From the NCBI RefSeq assembly GCF_002848135.1, contig NZ_PKGB01000005.1, forward strand, positions 94,751 to 158,750: 64,000 bases of DNA, given 5' to 3'. The stretch is from Hydrogenovibrio sp. SC-1 (GTDB lineage: Bacteria > Pseudomonadota > Gammaproteobacteria > Thiomicrospirales > Thiomicrospiraceae). Positions 27,428-36,609 of the stretch are shown here, piece after piece; the stretch's first letter is position 1, and the number at the start of each line of letters is the position of its first letter. The notes beneath the pieces were generated by a model. That model had not been told where the DNA came from. It saw only the letters and a program-made list of their open reading frames with translations, and did not search any database. Both the position numbers and the translations under genes were made by a program.

Positions 27428-28501
27428 CTATTCAATAAAGTGAAGGCGCTCGCTCATGGCAGGGGTGATGTAAAATTGATTGGCTTGATCAATAAGGATG
27501 GCTTGGGTAATGCCCATGCGTTTGGCAATGGCTTGCCAGTTGTCTGGACCCGCAATCATTAAAGCAGTTGCCGCCGCATCTGCAGTGGTCGCATCGCGAT
27601 GAATCACCGTCACCGATAAAAAAGCATCTGCAGGGGTACCGGTATTGGGGTTGATAATATGACTATAGCGCTTGCCTTGCCACTCAAAAAAGCGTTGGTA
27701 GCTGCCAGACGTAACAATGCTTTCATCCCCAGAAATTTCCAGCCAAGCAATCGGTTTATTTGGGTTCGCTGGGGATTGAATGCCAATATGCCAAGCTTCC
27801 GTGTTGTCTTGGCTCACCGCATGACTGGGACGCTTTTGGCCAATAATGCGCATGTCCCCCCCGATATTGACAATCGCATTGCGAATCCCGGACTGCTTCA
27901 GGGTGTTAATGGCAATATCTAACGCCAAGCCTTTGGCATTGCCGCCAAAATCTAATTGCACATCGCGATTGTTACTGATGAGTTGGTTGCCTTCAAAGTG
28001 AATCGCTATAATGGAAGGGCGGTTTTTTAACCAAGCGGCTATTTGGGCTTTGGACGGTGGAGGGCCTTGCCAGTCCTCAGAGTGGAAGCCCCAAAGATCG
28101 ATGAGTTGGCCGATGCCGGGGTCAAATAAATAATCTGACTGAGCCGCCAATTGCTGAGACTTGATAATGAATTCTTTAACGCCACTTGGGACTTCAATTG
28201 GGGTTTGTTGGGCGATCGCTTGATTGATTTTGCTTAGAATACCGCCTTTTTCCCAAGCGTGCCAGTCGCGATTAAATTGATGGAAGCGTTGTTCAATGTC
28301 GATAATCGCTTGTTGCGCAAGGGGCTTTGGCGTATCAACAATTTCGATATTCACCTGAGTGCCAAACACATAAAAGCTTTGCTGAACAGGGGGCAAAGGC
28401 TTAGGCTCTGAGCAACCGATAAGTGCGGCAAGGGTATAAAAACACAGTAAAAATGACCAGGCCTGGTTGTTTTGAACGCTAAAAAAAGACTTTATTCGCA
28501 T
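27428..28501 (-). CDS. apbE: FAD:protein FMN transferase ApbE (lipoprotein)
   Basis: Attaches FMN covalently to threonines of periplasmic subunits such as NqrB/C or RnfG, using FAD and Mg. It has 357 residues with an N-terminal signal ending in the lipobox ALIGC, then the ApbE blocks LDFGGNAKGLALDIA, NAIVNIGGDMRI, SYQRFFEWQGKRYSHIINP and DATTADAAATALMIAGP. It overlaps gshB by ten bases. The leader contains a CCAGGCCTGG copy that encodes part of the signal peptide region (NNQAWSFLL). Confidence 0.93.
   Translation of the reverse strand: MRIKSFFSVQNNQAWSFLLCFYTLAALIGCSEPKPLPPVQQSFYVFGTQVNIEIVDTPKPLAQQAIIDIEQRFHQFNRDWHAWEKGGILSKINQAIAQQTPIEVPSGVKEFIIKSQQLAAQSDYLFDPGIGQLIDLWGFHSEDWQGPPPSKAQIAAWLKNRPSIIAIHFEGNQLISNNRDVQLDFGGNAKGLALDIAINTLKQSGIRNAIVNIGGDMRIIGQKRPSHAVSQDNTEAWHIGIQSPANPNKPIAWLEISGDESIVTSGSYQRFFEWQGKRYSHIINPNTGTPADAFLSVTVIHRDATTADAAATALMIAGPDNWQAIAKRMGITQAILIDQANQFYITPAMSERLHFIE
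28448..28475. repeat. CCAGGCCTGG palindrome inside the apbE signal sequence
   Basis: The core is at 28457-28466, and both arms match the 28-bp consensus at 12 of 14 positions. Read on the minus strand it encodes NQAWSFL, so the repeat forms part of the hydrophobic leader of ApbE. Confidence 0.85.
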
Positions 28502-29472
28502 GGTTTCCGATTGAGTGTGGATTCCAAATGATTAAATAACTGCCCTGCAATATTGAGGTCAAACTGAGCATCCAGCTCCCGAATGCAGGTTGGGCTGGTC
28601 ACATTAATCTCGGTGATATAGTCGCCAATCACATCTAAGCCTACAAAATGTAAACCTTTTTGGCGCAGAGTAGGGGCGACCTGTTCACACAGCCAACGAT
28701 CTCGATCTGTTAGCGGTTGGCCGACACCGCGACCACCTGCGGCAATATTGCCACGAGTTTCTCCTTCAGCCGGAATGCGGGCTAAAGCATAATCAACGGG
28801 GGTTCCATTGATGAGTAAAATGCGTTTATCCCCTTGCGCGATTTCCGGTAAATAGCGTTGTGCCATAATCGCATGCTGCCCGTGATCAGTCATGGTTTCA
28901 AGTATGACATTAATATTCGGGTCGTTTTCACGAACTCGAAAAATGGAAGCGCCGCCCATCGCATCCAGGGGCTTTAAAATAGTATCTTGATGAGTGGTGA
29001 TAAAGTGTTTAATCCGTTCACTATTTGCAGCGACAAGGGTGGGGGGGATACAATGCGGAAACCAGCTGGCAAACAGCTTTTCATTACAATCTCTTAAGGA
29101 CTGGGGTTTGTTTACCACCAACGTGCCTTGTGCTTCTGCCAATTCTAATAGATGAGTGCTATAAAGATAGTCGGCATCAAACGGTGGGTCTTGTCGAATA
29201 AATATGATATCCAACGTACTTAAATCACATGTTGATGTCGCGCCAAAACCGTAATACTGACTTGTGTGATCGTCGTGCGCTCTATCCCAGACTTTGAGTT
29301 CACTGACTGAAGCATAAGGTTGGGCATTGTCTAAAAACAGATCTTCAGGTTGCATATAGTAAAGCTGATGCCCTCGGCGTTGCGCCTCCAAGAGCATGGC
29401 GAAAGAGCTATCTTTGTATGGCTTGATTTTATCAATCGGATCCATGACCATTCCGATTTTAAGCAGTTGCAT
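28492..29472 (-). CDS. gshB: Glutathione synthetase
   Basis: ATP-grasp ligase of 326 residues joining gamma-glutamylcysteine and glycine. It shows FIRQDPPFDADYLYSTHLLE, the glycine-rich loop LKPLDAMGGASIFRV, AQGDKRILLINGTPVDYALA, RGNIAAGGRG and the final INVTSPTCIRELD. AAGGA lies seven bases before the ATG. It follows gshA by 16 bases, giving a gshA-gshB operon with the whole glutathione pathway. Confidence 0.95.
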   Translation of the reverse strand: MQLLKIGMVMDPIDKIKPYKDSSFAMLLEAQRRGHQLYYMQPEDLFLDNAQPYASVSELKVWDRAHDDHTSQYYGFGATSTCDLSTLDIIFIRQDPPFDADYLYSTHLLELAEAQGTLVVNKPQSLRDCNEKLFASWFPHCIPPTLVAANSERIKHFITTHQDTILKPLDAMGGASIFRVRENDPNINVILETMTDHGQHAIMAQRYLPEIAQGDKRILLINGTPVDYALARIPAEGETRGNIAAGGRGVGQPLTDRDRWLCEQVAPTLRQKGLHFVGLDVIGDYITEINVTSPTCIRELDAQFDLNIAGQLFNHLESTLNRKPCE

Positions 29473-29488
29473 AGACAGTCCTTATTTT

Positions 29489-30778
29489 TTAGACGGATTG
29501 AGCTGCAGCAATTTCACGTGCTGCGGCAAGTAGAGCCAAGCGCGCAACCACGCCATAAGCATAAAAGCGATTCGGACCAGCATCGGGGGATTGATTTTGA
29601 TCTGGCATCACACAGGCATTTTCAAATGACAAAGGTTCGAAATGCATGCCGGGAGAATTGAGATTGTCAGTCGCCTCTTTCCCGGTATGGACTCGGTAAA
29701 ATCCACCAATGACTTGGTTGTGCATCATATAAACGACTGGTTCGGCCACTGCATCATCAATAGTTTCATGCGTATAAACCCCTTCTTGAACCAACATCTG
29801 TTCGGCCACGAGTCCTTCCTTGGCGGAAGACATTTTATTGCGTTGTTTGCGGTTTAATTGCAAAACATCATCCGCGGTTTTGACCGACATAATGGCCATG
29901 CCATAGGTGCCACTGTCTGATTTGACAATGACAAACGGTTTGCAGTCAATGTCATGTTGTTCATAGTAGTGTTGTGTTTTCTGTAACACCTGGTTTACGG
30001 TTTCGGCTAACTGGTCAATGCCAGTTCTGTCTTTAAAATTAATGGGTCCGCATTGCTCAGATAAAGGGTTAATTAACCAAGGATCGATCTGAATCATTTG
30101 CGAAAATTCATTGGTAACATCGGTGTAAAAATTAAAGTGTTCCGTCTTGAAGCGAGTTGCCCAGCCCAAATCTAATGGCGGCAGAAGCGTTTGTTCAATT
30201 TCTTCTAAAATCTCAGGACGACCACTGGATAAATCATTATTCAGCAGTACTGCACAAGGGAAAAAATCATTGACACCCACCCGTGCTCCTTGGCGTTTAA
30301 GCGGATGTTGGGTGATGGTCTTGCCGGATGGTAGGGTTAAATGGGTGGTTTCAGTTAAGTCTGGATTTAAGCTGCCAATATGGACTTCATAACCAGCAGA
30401 AGTAATGATTTCTTGTAATATGGCTAAGTTTTCTAAATAAAACTGGTTACGCGTATGATTTTCAGGAATCAGTAATACGCCATCGGCAATTGGGCAAGCC
30501 TGTGTAATGGCATTTTGCGCAGCCTGAATCGCCAGAGGGCGTAAATCAGAGTGCAGGTTATTAAAGCCAGCTGGAAATAAATTAGTATCCACCGGTGCCA
30601 GTTTATAGCCTGCATTGCGCAGGTCTACTGACGCATAAAATGGAGCAGGCGTTTGTTTGAATTGTTTTCTGAACCAGCCTTCAATTTCCGCTTGATGATT
30701 TAACAGGTGTTGTTCCAATTCAAGTAGCGGGCCAGTGAGTGCAGTTTGTAAATGTGGCACTTGATGCGTAGAGGGCAT
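29489..30778 (-). CDS. gshA: Glutamate-cysteine ligase, Acidithiobacillus type
   Basis: First step of glutathione synthesis, 429 residues. It belongs to the family first described in Acidithiobacillus, not the E. coli GshA family. It shows FYASVDLRNAGYKLAPVDTN, LFPAGFNNL, FVIVKSDSGTYGMAIMSVK, VYMMHNQVIGGFYRVHTG and ENACVMPDQ near the end. This form is common in sulfur-oxidising gammaproteobacteria and supports the proposed host group. The ATG at 30778 is preferred to a TTG four codons upstream. Confidence 0.92.
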   Translation of the reverse strand: MPSTHQVPHLQTALTGPLLELEQHLLNHQAEIEGWFRKQFKQTPAPFYASVDLRNAGYKLAPVDTNLFPAGFNNLHSDLRPLAIQAAQNAITQACPIADGVLLIPENHTRNQFYLENLAILQEIITSAGYEVHIGSLNPDLTETTHLTLPSGKTITQHPLKRQGARVGVNDFFPCAVLLNNDLSSGRPEILEEIEQTLLPPLDLGWATRFKTEHFNFYTDVTNEFSQMIQIDPWLINPLSEQCGPINFKDRTGIDQLAETVNQVLQKTQHYYEQHDIDCKPFVIVKSDSGTYGMAIMSVKTADDVLQLNRKQRNKMSSAKEGLVAEQMLVQEGVYTHETIDDAVAEPVVYMMHNQVIGGFYRVHTGKEATDNLNSPGMHFEPLSFENACVMPDQNQSPDAGPNRFYAYGVVARLALLAAAREIAAAQSV

Positions 30779-30860
30779 ATTTTTTCTCAAAAGTTGAAAT
30801 GATAATGGGGGTTAATCAATCGATGTCAATATTATACAGAAGTGTTGATTTGAACAAAGT

Positions 30861-31592
30861 TTAAAAGTCACCCCACAGGGTTTGTAGGGCCGATAAAATG
30901 ACCAGTCCTGCGGTTTCTGTGCGGAGGATTCGTGGACCTAACCGTAGGGGTTGCAAGCCTTTTTGACACGCTAAAGCCACTTCTTCTTCACTTAGTCCGC
31001 CCTCAGGGCCAATTAAAATGGCAAGCGGGTCATTCGTGGGAGGAGGGAGCTGTTTAAGGCTGAGGGCTGCGCTTGGCTCTAATACCAGCCCCTGTGTGTG
31101 TTCAGCTGAGGTGAGCCAGTCGGTAAAGGGTATGGGTGGCAAAATGGTAGGTAGGTGGTTACGGTTACTTTGCTCACAAGCTGAAATGGCTATGTCTTGC
31201 CATTGTTGTTGACGTTTAAGCTGCTTATCTGCACTCAGCTTGACATCACAGTGTTCGGTAAATAGCGGCTGAATGGTGGTGATGCCCAATTCAGTAGCTT
31301 TTTGAATGGTAAAGTCCATGCGGTCGCCCTTGGAGATACCTTGTAATAACACCGTGTGAAGCGGTGATTCGCGGTTGATGGTGTCAATTGCAATAATTTC
31401 GACTTCAGCATGGCGGCGATCAATAATCTGTAACTGTGCTTGTGCTTGCACACCTTGTCCGTCAAATAGCTCAACCGGACGGTTATGTTTAAGCCGTAGC
31501 ACATTGAGCGCATAGTGTACTTGTGCTTTCTCTAAGCTCACCTTTGCTCCCGGTTGGTAGGGAGTCGGCAAATAGAAGCGGGGGATTCGCAT
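30861..31592 (-). CDS. rsmE: 16S rRNA (uracil(1498)-N(3))-methyltransferase
   Basis: SPOUT-fold rRNA methyltransferase of 243 residues that modifies U1498 in the decoding region of 16S rRNA. It shows an N-terminal PUA-like part, GISKGDRMDFTIQKATELGI, the SEQSNRNHLP-type block (here CEQSNRNHLP), and the trefoil-knot motifs LIGPEGGLSEEEV and LRLGPRILRTETAGLVIL. Length and motifs are typical. Confidence 0.94.
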   Translation of the reverse strand: MRIPRFYLPTPYQPGAKVSLEKAQVHYALNVLRLKHNRPVELFDGQGVQAQAQLQIIDRRHAEVEIIAIDTINRESPLHTVLLQGISKGDRMDFTIQKATELGITTIQPLFTEHCDVKLSADKQLKRQQQWQDIAISACEQSNRNHLPTILPPIPFTDWLTSAEHTQGLVLEPSAALSLKQLPPPTNDPLAILIGPEGGLSEEEVALACQKGLQPLRLGPRILRTETAGLVILSALQTLWGDF

Positions 31593-31613
31593 AATTCAAA
31601 GTGCTCGCAAAAG

Positions 31614-32477
31614 CTATTCAGAGGGCGATTTAAAGGTTAGTGCCTGCACAATATGGGTGGTTGGTTCAGCTTGGTTCATACTATAAAAGTGCAGTCCTGG
31701 CGCACCCGCATCCAGTAAGCGTTGGCATAAATCCGTGACCACGTCCTGCCCAAATGCTTGTAAGCTGGCAGTGTCATTCTCATAGCTCTCTAAACGGCAC
31801 TTTAACCAACGTGGCACTTCAGCGCCACAGCCTTCTGAGAAACGAATGAGGTTTTCATAATTGGTAATCGGCATAATCCCAGGCACAATCGGTAAATCAA
31901 TGCCTGAACGTTCACAGTTATCAATAAAGTAGAGGTAACTGTCGACATTGTAAAAATATTGGGTAATCGCCGAATCGGCACCTTGTGCAATTTTGTGCTT
32001 AAACCATTTGATACCAATGTCACAGTTACGTGCCTGCGGATGGGTTTCGGGATAAGCGGCGACTTCTAGATGAAATTGATCGCCTCGTTCTTGACGGATA
32101 AAGGCGATCAGGTCGCTGGCATATTTAAATTCACCAGGATCCATCATGCCAGAAGGCAAATCGCCTCTTAGTGCAACAATCCGCTTAATGCCCATTTGTG
32201 TATAAGTGTCCAAAAGGTCTCTGACACTCTCTGCCGTGGCGCCGATACAGGTTAAGTGCGGAGCGGCATCAAATTCTGTTTGAGTTTGAATATAGTCTAC
32301 CGTTTCTAGGGTTCGCGCTTGGGTTGTGCCACCCGCGCCATAGGTAACAGACATATATTGTGGGTCAATAACCTTTAGCGATTCAATAACCGTTTTCAGT
32401 TTTTCCATACCTGCGTCGGTGCGAGGCGGGAAAAATTCTAAACTCAAGTGTTGAGGGTATTTTTGTTGCGAATGCAT
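31614..32477 (-). CDS. metF: 5,10-methylenetetrahydrofolate reductase
   Basis: FAD-dependent TIM-barrel enzyme of 287 residues that makes 5-methyl-THF for methionine synthesis. It begins SLEFFPPRTDAGMEKL and shows YMSVTYGAGGTTQ, HLTCIGATAESVRDLL, RIVALRGDLP, AYPETHPQA and TQYFYNVDSYLYFID. The start at 32477 (MHSQQKY) has AGGAAG just upstream, so the 12 further open codons are dropped. It lies downstream of metK on the same strand, separated by a palindromic terminator-like repeat. Confidence 0.94.
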   Translation of the reverse strand: MHSQQKYPQHLSLEFFPPRTDAGMEKLKTVIESLKVIDPQYMSVTYGAGGTTQARTLETVDYIQTQTEFDAAPHLTCIGATAESVRDLLDTYTQMGIKRIVALRGDLPSGMMDPGEFKYASDLIAFIRQERGDQFHLEVAAYPETHPQARNCDIGIKWFKHKIAQGADSAITQYFYNVDSYLYFIDNCERSGIDLPIVPGIMPITNYENLIRFSEGCGAEVPRWLKCRLESYENDTASLQAFGQDVVTDLCQRLLDAGAPGLHFYSMNQAEPTTHIVQALTFKSPSE

Positions 32478-32504
32478 GCTACTTCCTTTTGTTTGGCTCG
32501 GCGG

Positions 32505-32532
32505 TAAAAACACCCAGGCCTGGGTGTTTTTA
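32505..32532. terminator. Perfect 28-bp palindrome (CCAGGCCTGG family) between metK and metF
   Basis: The left arm TAAAAACACCCAGG and its exact complement form a 28-base palindrome 17 bases after the metK stop. In RNA it gives a ten-pair GC-rich hairpin ending in five Us on either strand, the form of a bidirectional intrinsic terminator. It is the second perfect copy in the window. The arms differ from the copy at 23767 by an exchanged base pair that keeps the symmetry. Confidence 0.85.
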
Positions 32533-32548
32533 GGTGGTTGAGAAAGGA

Positions 32549-33706
32549 TTATAAACCGGCGTCAAGTCTAAGTTGTGCCGCTTTGTCTGTTTTTTCCCAA
32601 GTAAAGTCAGGGATTTCACGACCAAAGTGACCGTAAGCCGCGGTTGCCTGATAAATAGGGCGAACCAAATCAAGCATGGCAATTAAGCCTTTCGGACGTA
32701 AGTCAAAATGTTCACGGACTAAGGCTTCAATGGTGCTTAAAGCAACCTTTTCTGTGCCGAAAGTTTCTAGGCTAATGGATGTTGGTTCCGCCACGCCAAT
32801 CGCATAAGAAACCTGGATTTCACACTTGTCAGCTAAACCGGCAGCAACGATGTTTTTTGCAACATAGCGTCCGGCATAAGCCGCAGAGCGATCCACTTTA
32901 GACGGGTCTTTCCCAGAAAAGGCGCCGCCACCATGTCTTGCCATGCCGCCATAGGTATCGACAATAATCTTACGACCTGTCAAACCCGCATCGCCCACGG
33001 GGCCACCAATGACAAATTTTCCAGTGGGATTGATGTGATACTGGGTACCAGAATGCAGCCACTCGGTTGGTAAAATGGGTTTAATGATTTCTTCCATCAC
33101 CGCTTCGTGAAGCGTCTTGTTATTAACATCCGGATTGTGTTGGGTCGAGATGACCACTGCATCAATCGCAACGGGTTTGCCATTTTCGTAGCGCAAGGTC
33201 ACTTGGCTTTTGGCATCGGGTCTTAGCCAGTCCAATGCTTTTGAATGACGCAATTCGGCTTGCTTTTCCATGAGTCGATGGGCATAGAAAATCGGTGCCG
33301 GCATTAGCACTGAGGTTTCATTAGAGGCATAACCAAACATTAACCCCTGATCTCCGGCCCCTTGTTCGTGATTGTCGGTCTCATCAACGCCTTGAGCGAT
33401 TTCAGGCGATTGTTTACCGATAGAACTCAGCACCGCGCAGGTGGCGCCATCAAAGCCCAAGTCACCATGGTCGTAACCAATGTCGGTGACCACTTTACGG
33501 ACCAATTCCTCTTGATCCACCCATGCGTCGGTGGTGATTTCACCACCTAAAATGACCATTCCGGTTTTGACAAAGGTTTCGCAAGCCACTCGGGCTCTGG
33601 GATCTTGTTTTAGGATGGCGTCTAACATCGCATCGGAAATTTGATCGGCGATCTTGTCTGGATGGCCTTCTGAAACGGATTCGGAGGTAAATACAGTGGT
33701 TGTCAT
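32549..33706 (-). CDS. metK: S-adenosylmethionine synthase
   Basis: Makes SAM from methionine and ATP, 385 residues. It shows [38 protein letters not shown], the flexible-loop region [32 protein letters not shown] and [24 protein letters not shown] lies upstream of the ATG. The long leader on the right (see the entry at 33768) suggests control at RNA level. With metF, metX and metW the window holds much of the methionine-SAM pathway. Confidence 0.96.
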   Translation of the reverse strand: MTTTVFTSESVSEGHPDKIADQISDAMLDAILKQDPRARVACETFVKTGMVILGGEITTDAWVDQEELVRKVVTDIGYDHGDLGFDGATCAVLSSIGKQSPEIAQGVDETDNHEQGAGDQGLMFGYASNETSVLMPAPIFYAHRLMEKQAELRHSKALDWLRPDAKSQVTLRYENGKPVAIDAVVISTQHNPDVNNKTLHEAVMEEIIKPILPTEWLHSGTQYHINPTGKFVIGGPVGDAGLTGRKIIVDTYGGMARHGGGAFSGKDPSKVDRSAAYAGRYVAKNIVAAGLADKCEIQVSYAIGVAEPTSISLETFGTEKVALSTIEALVREHFDLRPKGLIAMLDLVRPIYQATAAYGHFGREIPDFTWEKTDKAAQLRLDAGL

Positions 33707-33767
33707 TTAGAGTGTTCCTCAAGTTAATATTCAAACACAGTGGGCTTGAATGTAAAAGTTTCTTGGA

Positions 33768-33824
33768 ACGGCTTTTGGAGGGAGGTTTATATGACTTCCT
33801 CGCTTTAGCCGTATTTTTAAAGCG
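33768..33824 (-). promoter_or_regulatory. Candidate pseudoknotted RNA leader of metK
   Basis: The gap between metK and the next gene (33707-34082, 376 bases) holds no gene. In the metK transcript CGCTTT (33824-33819) pairs with AAAGCG (33806-33801). Its 12-base loop contains ACGGCT, an exact complement of AGCCGT at 33773-33768, so an H-type pseudoknot can form. Between them lies CCTCCCTCC (33785-33777), which could pair with the metK ribosome site GAGGA near 33715. I cannot match it to a named SAM or SAH riboswitch class. The rest of the gap, 33890-34082, shows no structure I can support. Confidence 0.4.
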
Positions 33825-34082
33825 CCCGCAAGCTGTAGAATCAAATCGGCGCATAATGGTTATTGTGAAGAAAAATAGCGGATGATGCAAGTTTTTTTCA
33901 AAAAGGATTTGTTAGCTTTGTTGGTTGTCATCTAGCGGTCATGTATTTGTCATAGCAGCTCAATGTGCATTCGCTAGAATCAAACCTCTTTTGTCTTATG
34001 GTTAATTTTACTAGGTGATGCCTGTCAATTTAAGGGCCTATCTAGGTTAGGTCGCGCTAGTGAGATTACGTCGGAGTATTTT

Positions 34083-35879
34083 TTGACAATGAATTACCTA
34101 TCTGATGTGCAGGTGGCGCATTTAAAGCAATCGCCTTTGGGATCTGAATTAAAAGAGATTTTTGTAGAGGAATCGATTCAGACGTTGTTTCAGCCAATTG
34201 TTAGTTTGAAAAGCAAGCAGGTCTTTGCTGTTGAAGCTTTGACGCGAGGACCTTTGAATTCGCCGTTGTTTTCGCCAATGAATTTGTTTAATTTTGCCAG
34301 TGAACAAGGGTGCTTGTTACCCATGGATTTAATGGCAAGACGTGTCGCGATTAAGAGTTTTAAACAAGCGATGCCGGAACGTAATATGGCGACGCACTTG
34401 TTTTTGAATGTCTCAGTGAGTTCAATCCTAAGCCAGGAACATCCATCTGGATTGACAATGGCTTGTTTGAATGAGTTTGATGTTGATCCGCAACAGGTGG
34501 TGATTGAAATTACCGAATTACAGCCCGTTGAGGATAGTGCACAGTTTCTACAAGCCATTCAATATTACCGAAAAATGGGATTCAAGGTTGCTATTGATGA
34601 CCTGGGGTCTGGCTATAATGGCTTAAAGCTTTGGTCGGAAGTGAAGCCGGATTATGTCAAAATCGATAAACACTTTATTACCGAAATTGATAAACAAGCT
34701 GATAAATACCGCTTTATGCAAACCATCTTAACCCTTGCAAAGAGTTTGGGAACCAAAGTGATTGCAGAGGGGGTTGAGACTGAATCAGAATTACGCATCT
34801 TAGAAAAACTGGGCGTGGATTATGTTCAAGGGTATTTGTTAAAACGTCCTGCTCCGGTCATTGATGGCGTTTTAGATTATCAATGGCAGGAAACCTTGCA
34901 AGTTGCCGTCAATGAAGAGGAAACCATTGCCAGTTTATGTGACCCTGTTTTTTCAATGCCACTCAATACTCGCGTTAAAGAGATAGCGGAAGTTTTTTTA
35001 CAACACCCAAAGCGAACCTGTATTCCTATTGTTGAGAAGGGACAGGTGTTAGGGATGGTTTGGCGTCGTGAATTAATGGATTTACTGGCCAGTCAGTTCG
35101 GACGTGAGCTACATCATCGAAAACAAATCAATAAAGTGATGGATCGAACCCCCTTTATTTTTGAGGCGGGCACTTCGCTAGTTGAAGCGAGTCGAGAGAT
35201 CACCCGTGATACTTCTTATGATAAGGGAGCGTTTATCGTCATCAAAGATGGTCTTTATCAAGGTTGTGGTTCTTTTATGGCACTGCTAGAAATGATGACT
35301 GACTTGAAAGTTCGTAGTGCTCAATATGCTAATCCACTCTCTGGGTTGCCGGGGAATGTGCCGATTCAACAGACTCTGCAAATGTATTTAGACCGGAAGC
35401 AAGCGTTTACCGTTATTTACGTGGATGTGGATCATTTTAAGGCTTATAACGATCACTATAGCTTTGAGCAAGGGGATCAAGTTATAAGTGCCATTGCTCA
35501 GGTGTTGAAGTCGACAGTGAATGGGTCGCCTGGGTTTATTGGTCATATTGGTGGCGATGACTTCGTGCTGATTTTAGAAAGCTTGGATTATCAATCCATT
35601 TGTGAAACCATCTTAGAAAAGTTTCAAACGGCCAGAGCGCCATTTTACACGCAGCAGGACCGTGAGAAAGGGGGGATTGATGCCAAGGGTCGAGATGGTG
35701 AATCCCAGTTTTTTCCGATGATGACGTTATCATTAGGTGTGTTACTAGTGGATACGCGTCTCTTTGAGCATACACAGAAGTTGGCCTCTTTGGCCACTAA
35801 GGCGAAAAAAGGGGCAAAGCACCAAGGGGGGAATACTTACTATTTGGTTGATTCGCGTAAGATTCCCCCCGTACAATAA
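34083..35879 (+). CDS. EAL-CBS-GGDEF c-di-GMP phosphodiesterase
   Basis: A 598-residue cytosolic protein with reversed order: EAL domain first (VEALTRGPL near 48, then AIDDLGSGYNGLKLW, KIDKHF and IAEGVETESEL), a pair of CBS motifs in the middle (about 300-425), and a GGDEF domain last. The GGDEF signature reads GGDDF, so cyclase activity is doubtful, and the EAL half probably sets the output, breakdown of c-di-GMP. CBS pairs often sense adenine nucleotides or SAM; being next to metK is suggestive only. The start is given at TTG 34083 because GGAG stands six bases before it. ATG 34089 is the alternative. Confidence 0.87.
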   Translation: MTMNYLSDVQVAHLKQSPLGSELKEIFVEESIQTLFQPIVSLKSKQVFAVEALTRGPLNSPLFSPMNLFNFASEQGCLLPMDLMARRVAIKSFKQAMPERNMATHLFLNVSVSSILSQEHPSGLTMACLNEFDVDPQQVVIEITELQPVEDSAQFLQAIQYYRKMGFKVAIDDLGSGYNGLKLWSEVKPDYVKIDKHFITEIDKQADKYRFMQTILTLAKSLGTKVIAEGVETESELRILEKLGVDYVQGYLLKRPAPVIDGVLDYQWQETLQVAVNEEETIASLCDPVFSMPLNTRVKEIAEVFLQHPKRTCIPIVEKGQVLGMVWRRELMDLLASQFGRELHHRKQINKVMDRTPFIFEAGTSLVEASREITRDTSYDKGAFIVIKDGLYQGCGSFMALLEMMTDLKVRSAQYANPLSGLPGNVPIQQTLQMYLDRKQAFTVIYVDVDHFKAYNDHYSFEQGDQVISAIAQVLKSTVNGSPGFIGHIGGDDFVLILESLDYQSICETILEKFQTARAPFYTQQDREKGGIDAKGRDGESQFFPMMTLSLGVLLVDTRLFEHTQKLASLATKAKKGAKHQGGNTYYLVDSRKIPPVQ

Positions 35880-35962
35880 GGTGTTATGATTTTCTGATTA
35901 ATGGGGCTGAAGCGGGTTAAACTCTCTGGGGACGTCCTTTTTTCGCGATCTATTTGATTTGC

Positions 35963-35990
35963 TTGCAAAAGTTTAGAAGTTCTGTAAAAT
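35963..35990 (+). promoter_or_regulatory. Promoter of purE-purK
   Basis: TTGCAA (35963-35968), a 16-base spacer and TAAAAT (35985-35990) lie 30 bases before the purE start codon. This is the best sigma-70-type site in the gap from 35880 to 36020. Confidence 0.5.
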
Positions 35991-36020
35991 TAACGGCTTT
36001 TTTCAAAACAGGTACAGATA

Positions 36021-36536
36021 ATGGCTTCTGTAAATACGCTAACAGCAACGGCGCCTTTGGTAGGCGTAATTATGGGTTCAACATCCGACTGGCCGACCAT
36101 GGAAAAGGCAGTGGAAATGCTTGAACAATTCGGTGTTCCGCATGAAGTTCGGGTGGTTTCCGCGCACCGCACACCCGATTTAATGTTTGAATATGCCGAA
36201 ACAGCGGAATCACGCGGATTGCAAGTGATTATTGCTGGGGCAGGCGGCGCGGCGCATTTACCCGGTATGGTTGCAGCTAAAACCTTGGTACCGGTGTTGG
36301 GCGTGCCGATCCAGTCACGCGCGCTCAGTGGAAAAGATTCTTTGTTATCAATTGTACAAATGCCAGGCGGTATTCCGGTGGGGACTCTGGCTATCGGCGA
36401 AGCTGGGGCGAAAAACGCCGGTATTTTAGCTGCACAAATTGTTGCCAATCATGTTCCTGACGTTAAGTCGGCATTGCAAGCCTTTAGACAACAGCAAACA
36501 CAAGCCGTTCTAGCGCAAGGCGACCCAAGAGCTTAA
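36021..36536 (+). CDS. purE: N5-carboxyaminoimidazole ribonucleotide mutase PurE
   Basis: Class I PurE of 171 residues, which converts N5-CAIR to CAIR in purine synthesis. It shows [30 protein letters not shown] with the active-site His, [17 protein letters not shown], and [20 protein letters not shown]. The purK partner follows 73 bases later, so the N5-CAIR route is complete. Confidence 0.95.
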   Translation: MASVNTLTATAPLVGVIMGSTSDWPTMEKAVEMLEQFGVPHEVRVVSAHRTPDLMFEYAETAESRGLQVIIAGAGGAAHLPGMVAAKTLVPVLGVPIQSRALSGKDSLLSIVQMPGGIPVGTLAIGEAGAKNAGILAAQIVANHVPDVKSALQAFRQQQTQAVLAQGDPRA

Positions 36537-36609
36537 TGGCAAGTGGTTGGTGGTATAATTGGCTGCGATTGATTCGGTCTTAATGAACAACTTTTGAATG
36601 GAATACTTT

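Noticed and set aside
33700..33885. A 61-codon open frame on the plus strand in the metK leader
   Set aside because: It has no ribosome site, unlikely composition, and overlaps the structured leader on the other strand.
33768..33890. A known SAM-I, SAM-II or SAH riboswitch, or an RNase P-like segment
   Set aside because: The conserved core sequences of these RNAs are not there; only a short AGCGAGGAAGTC resembles RNase P.
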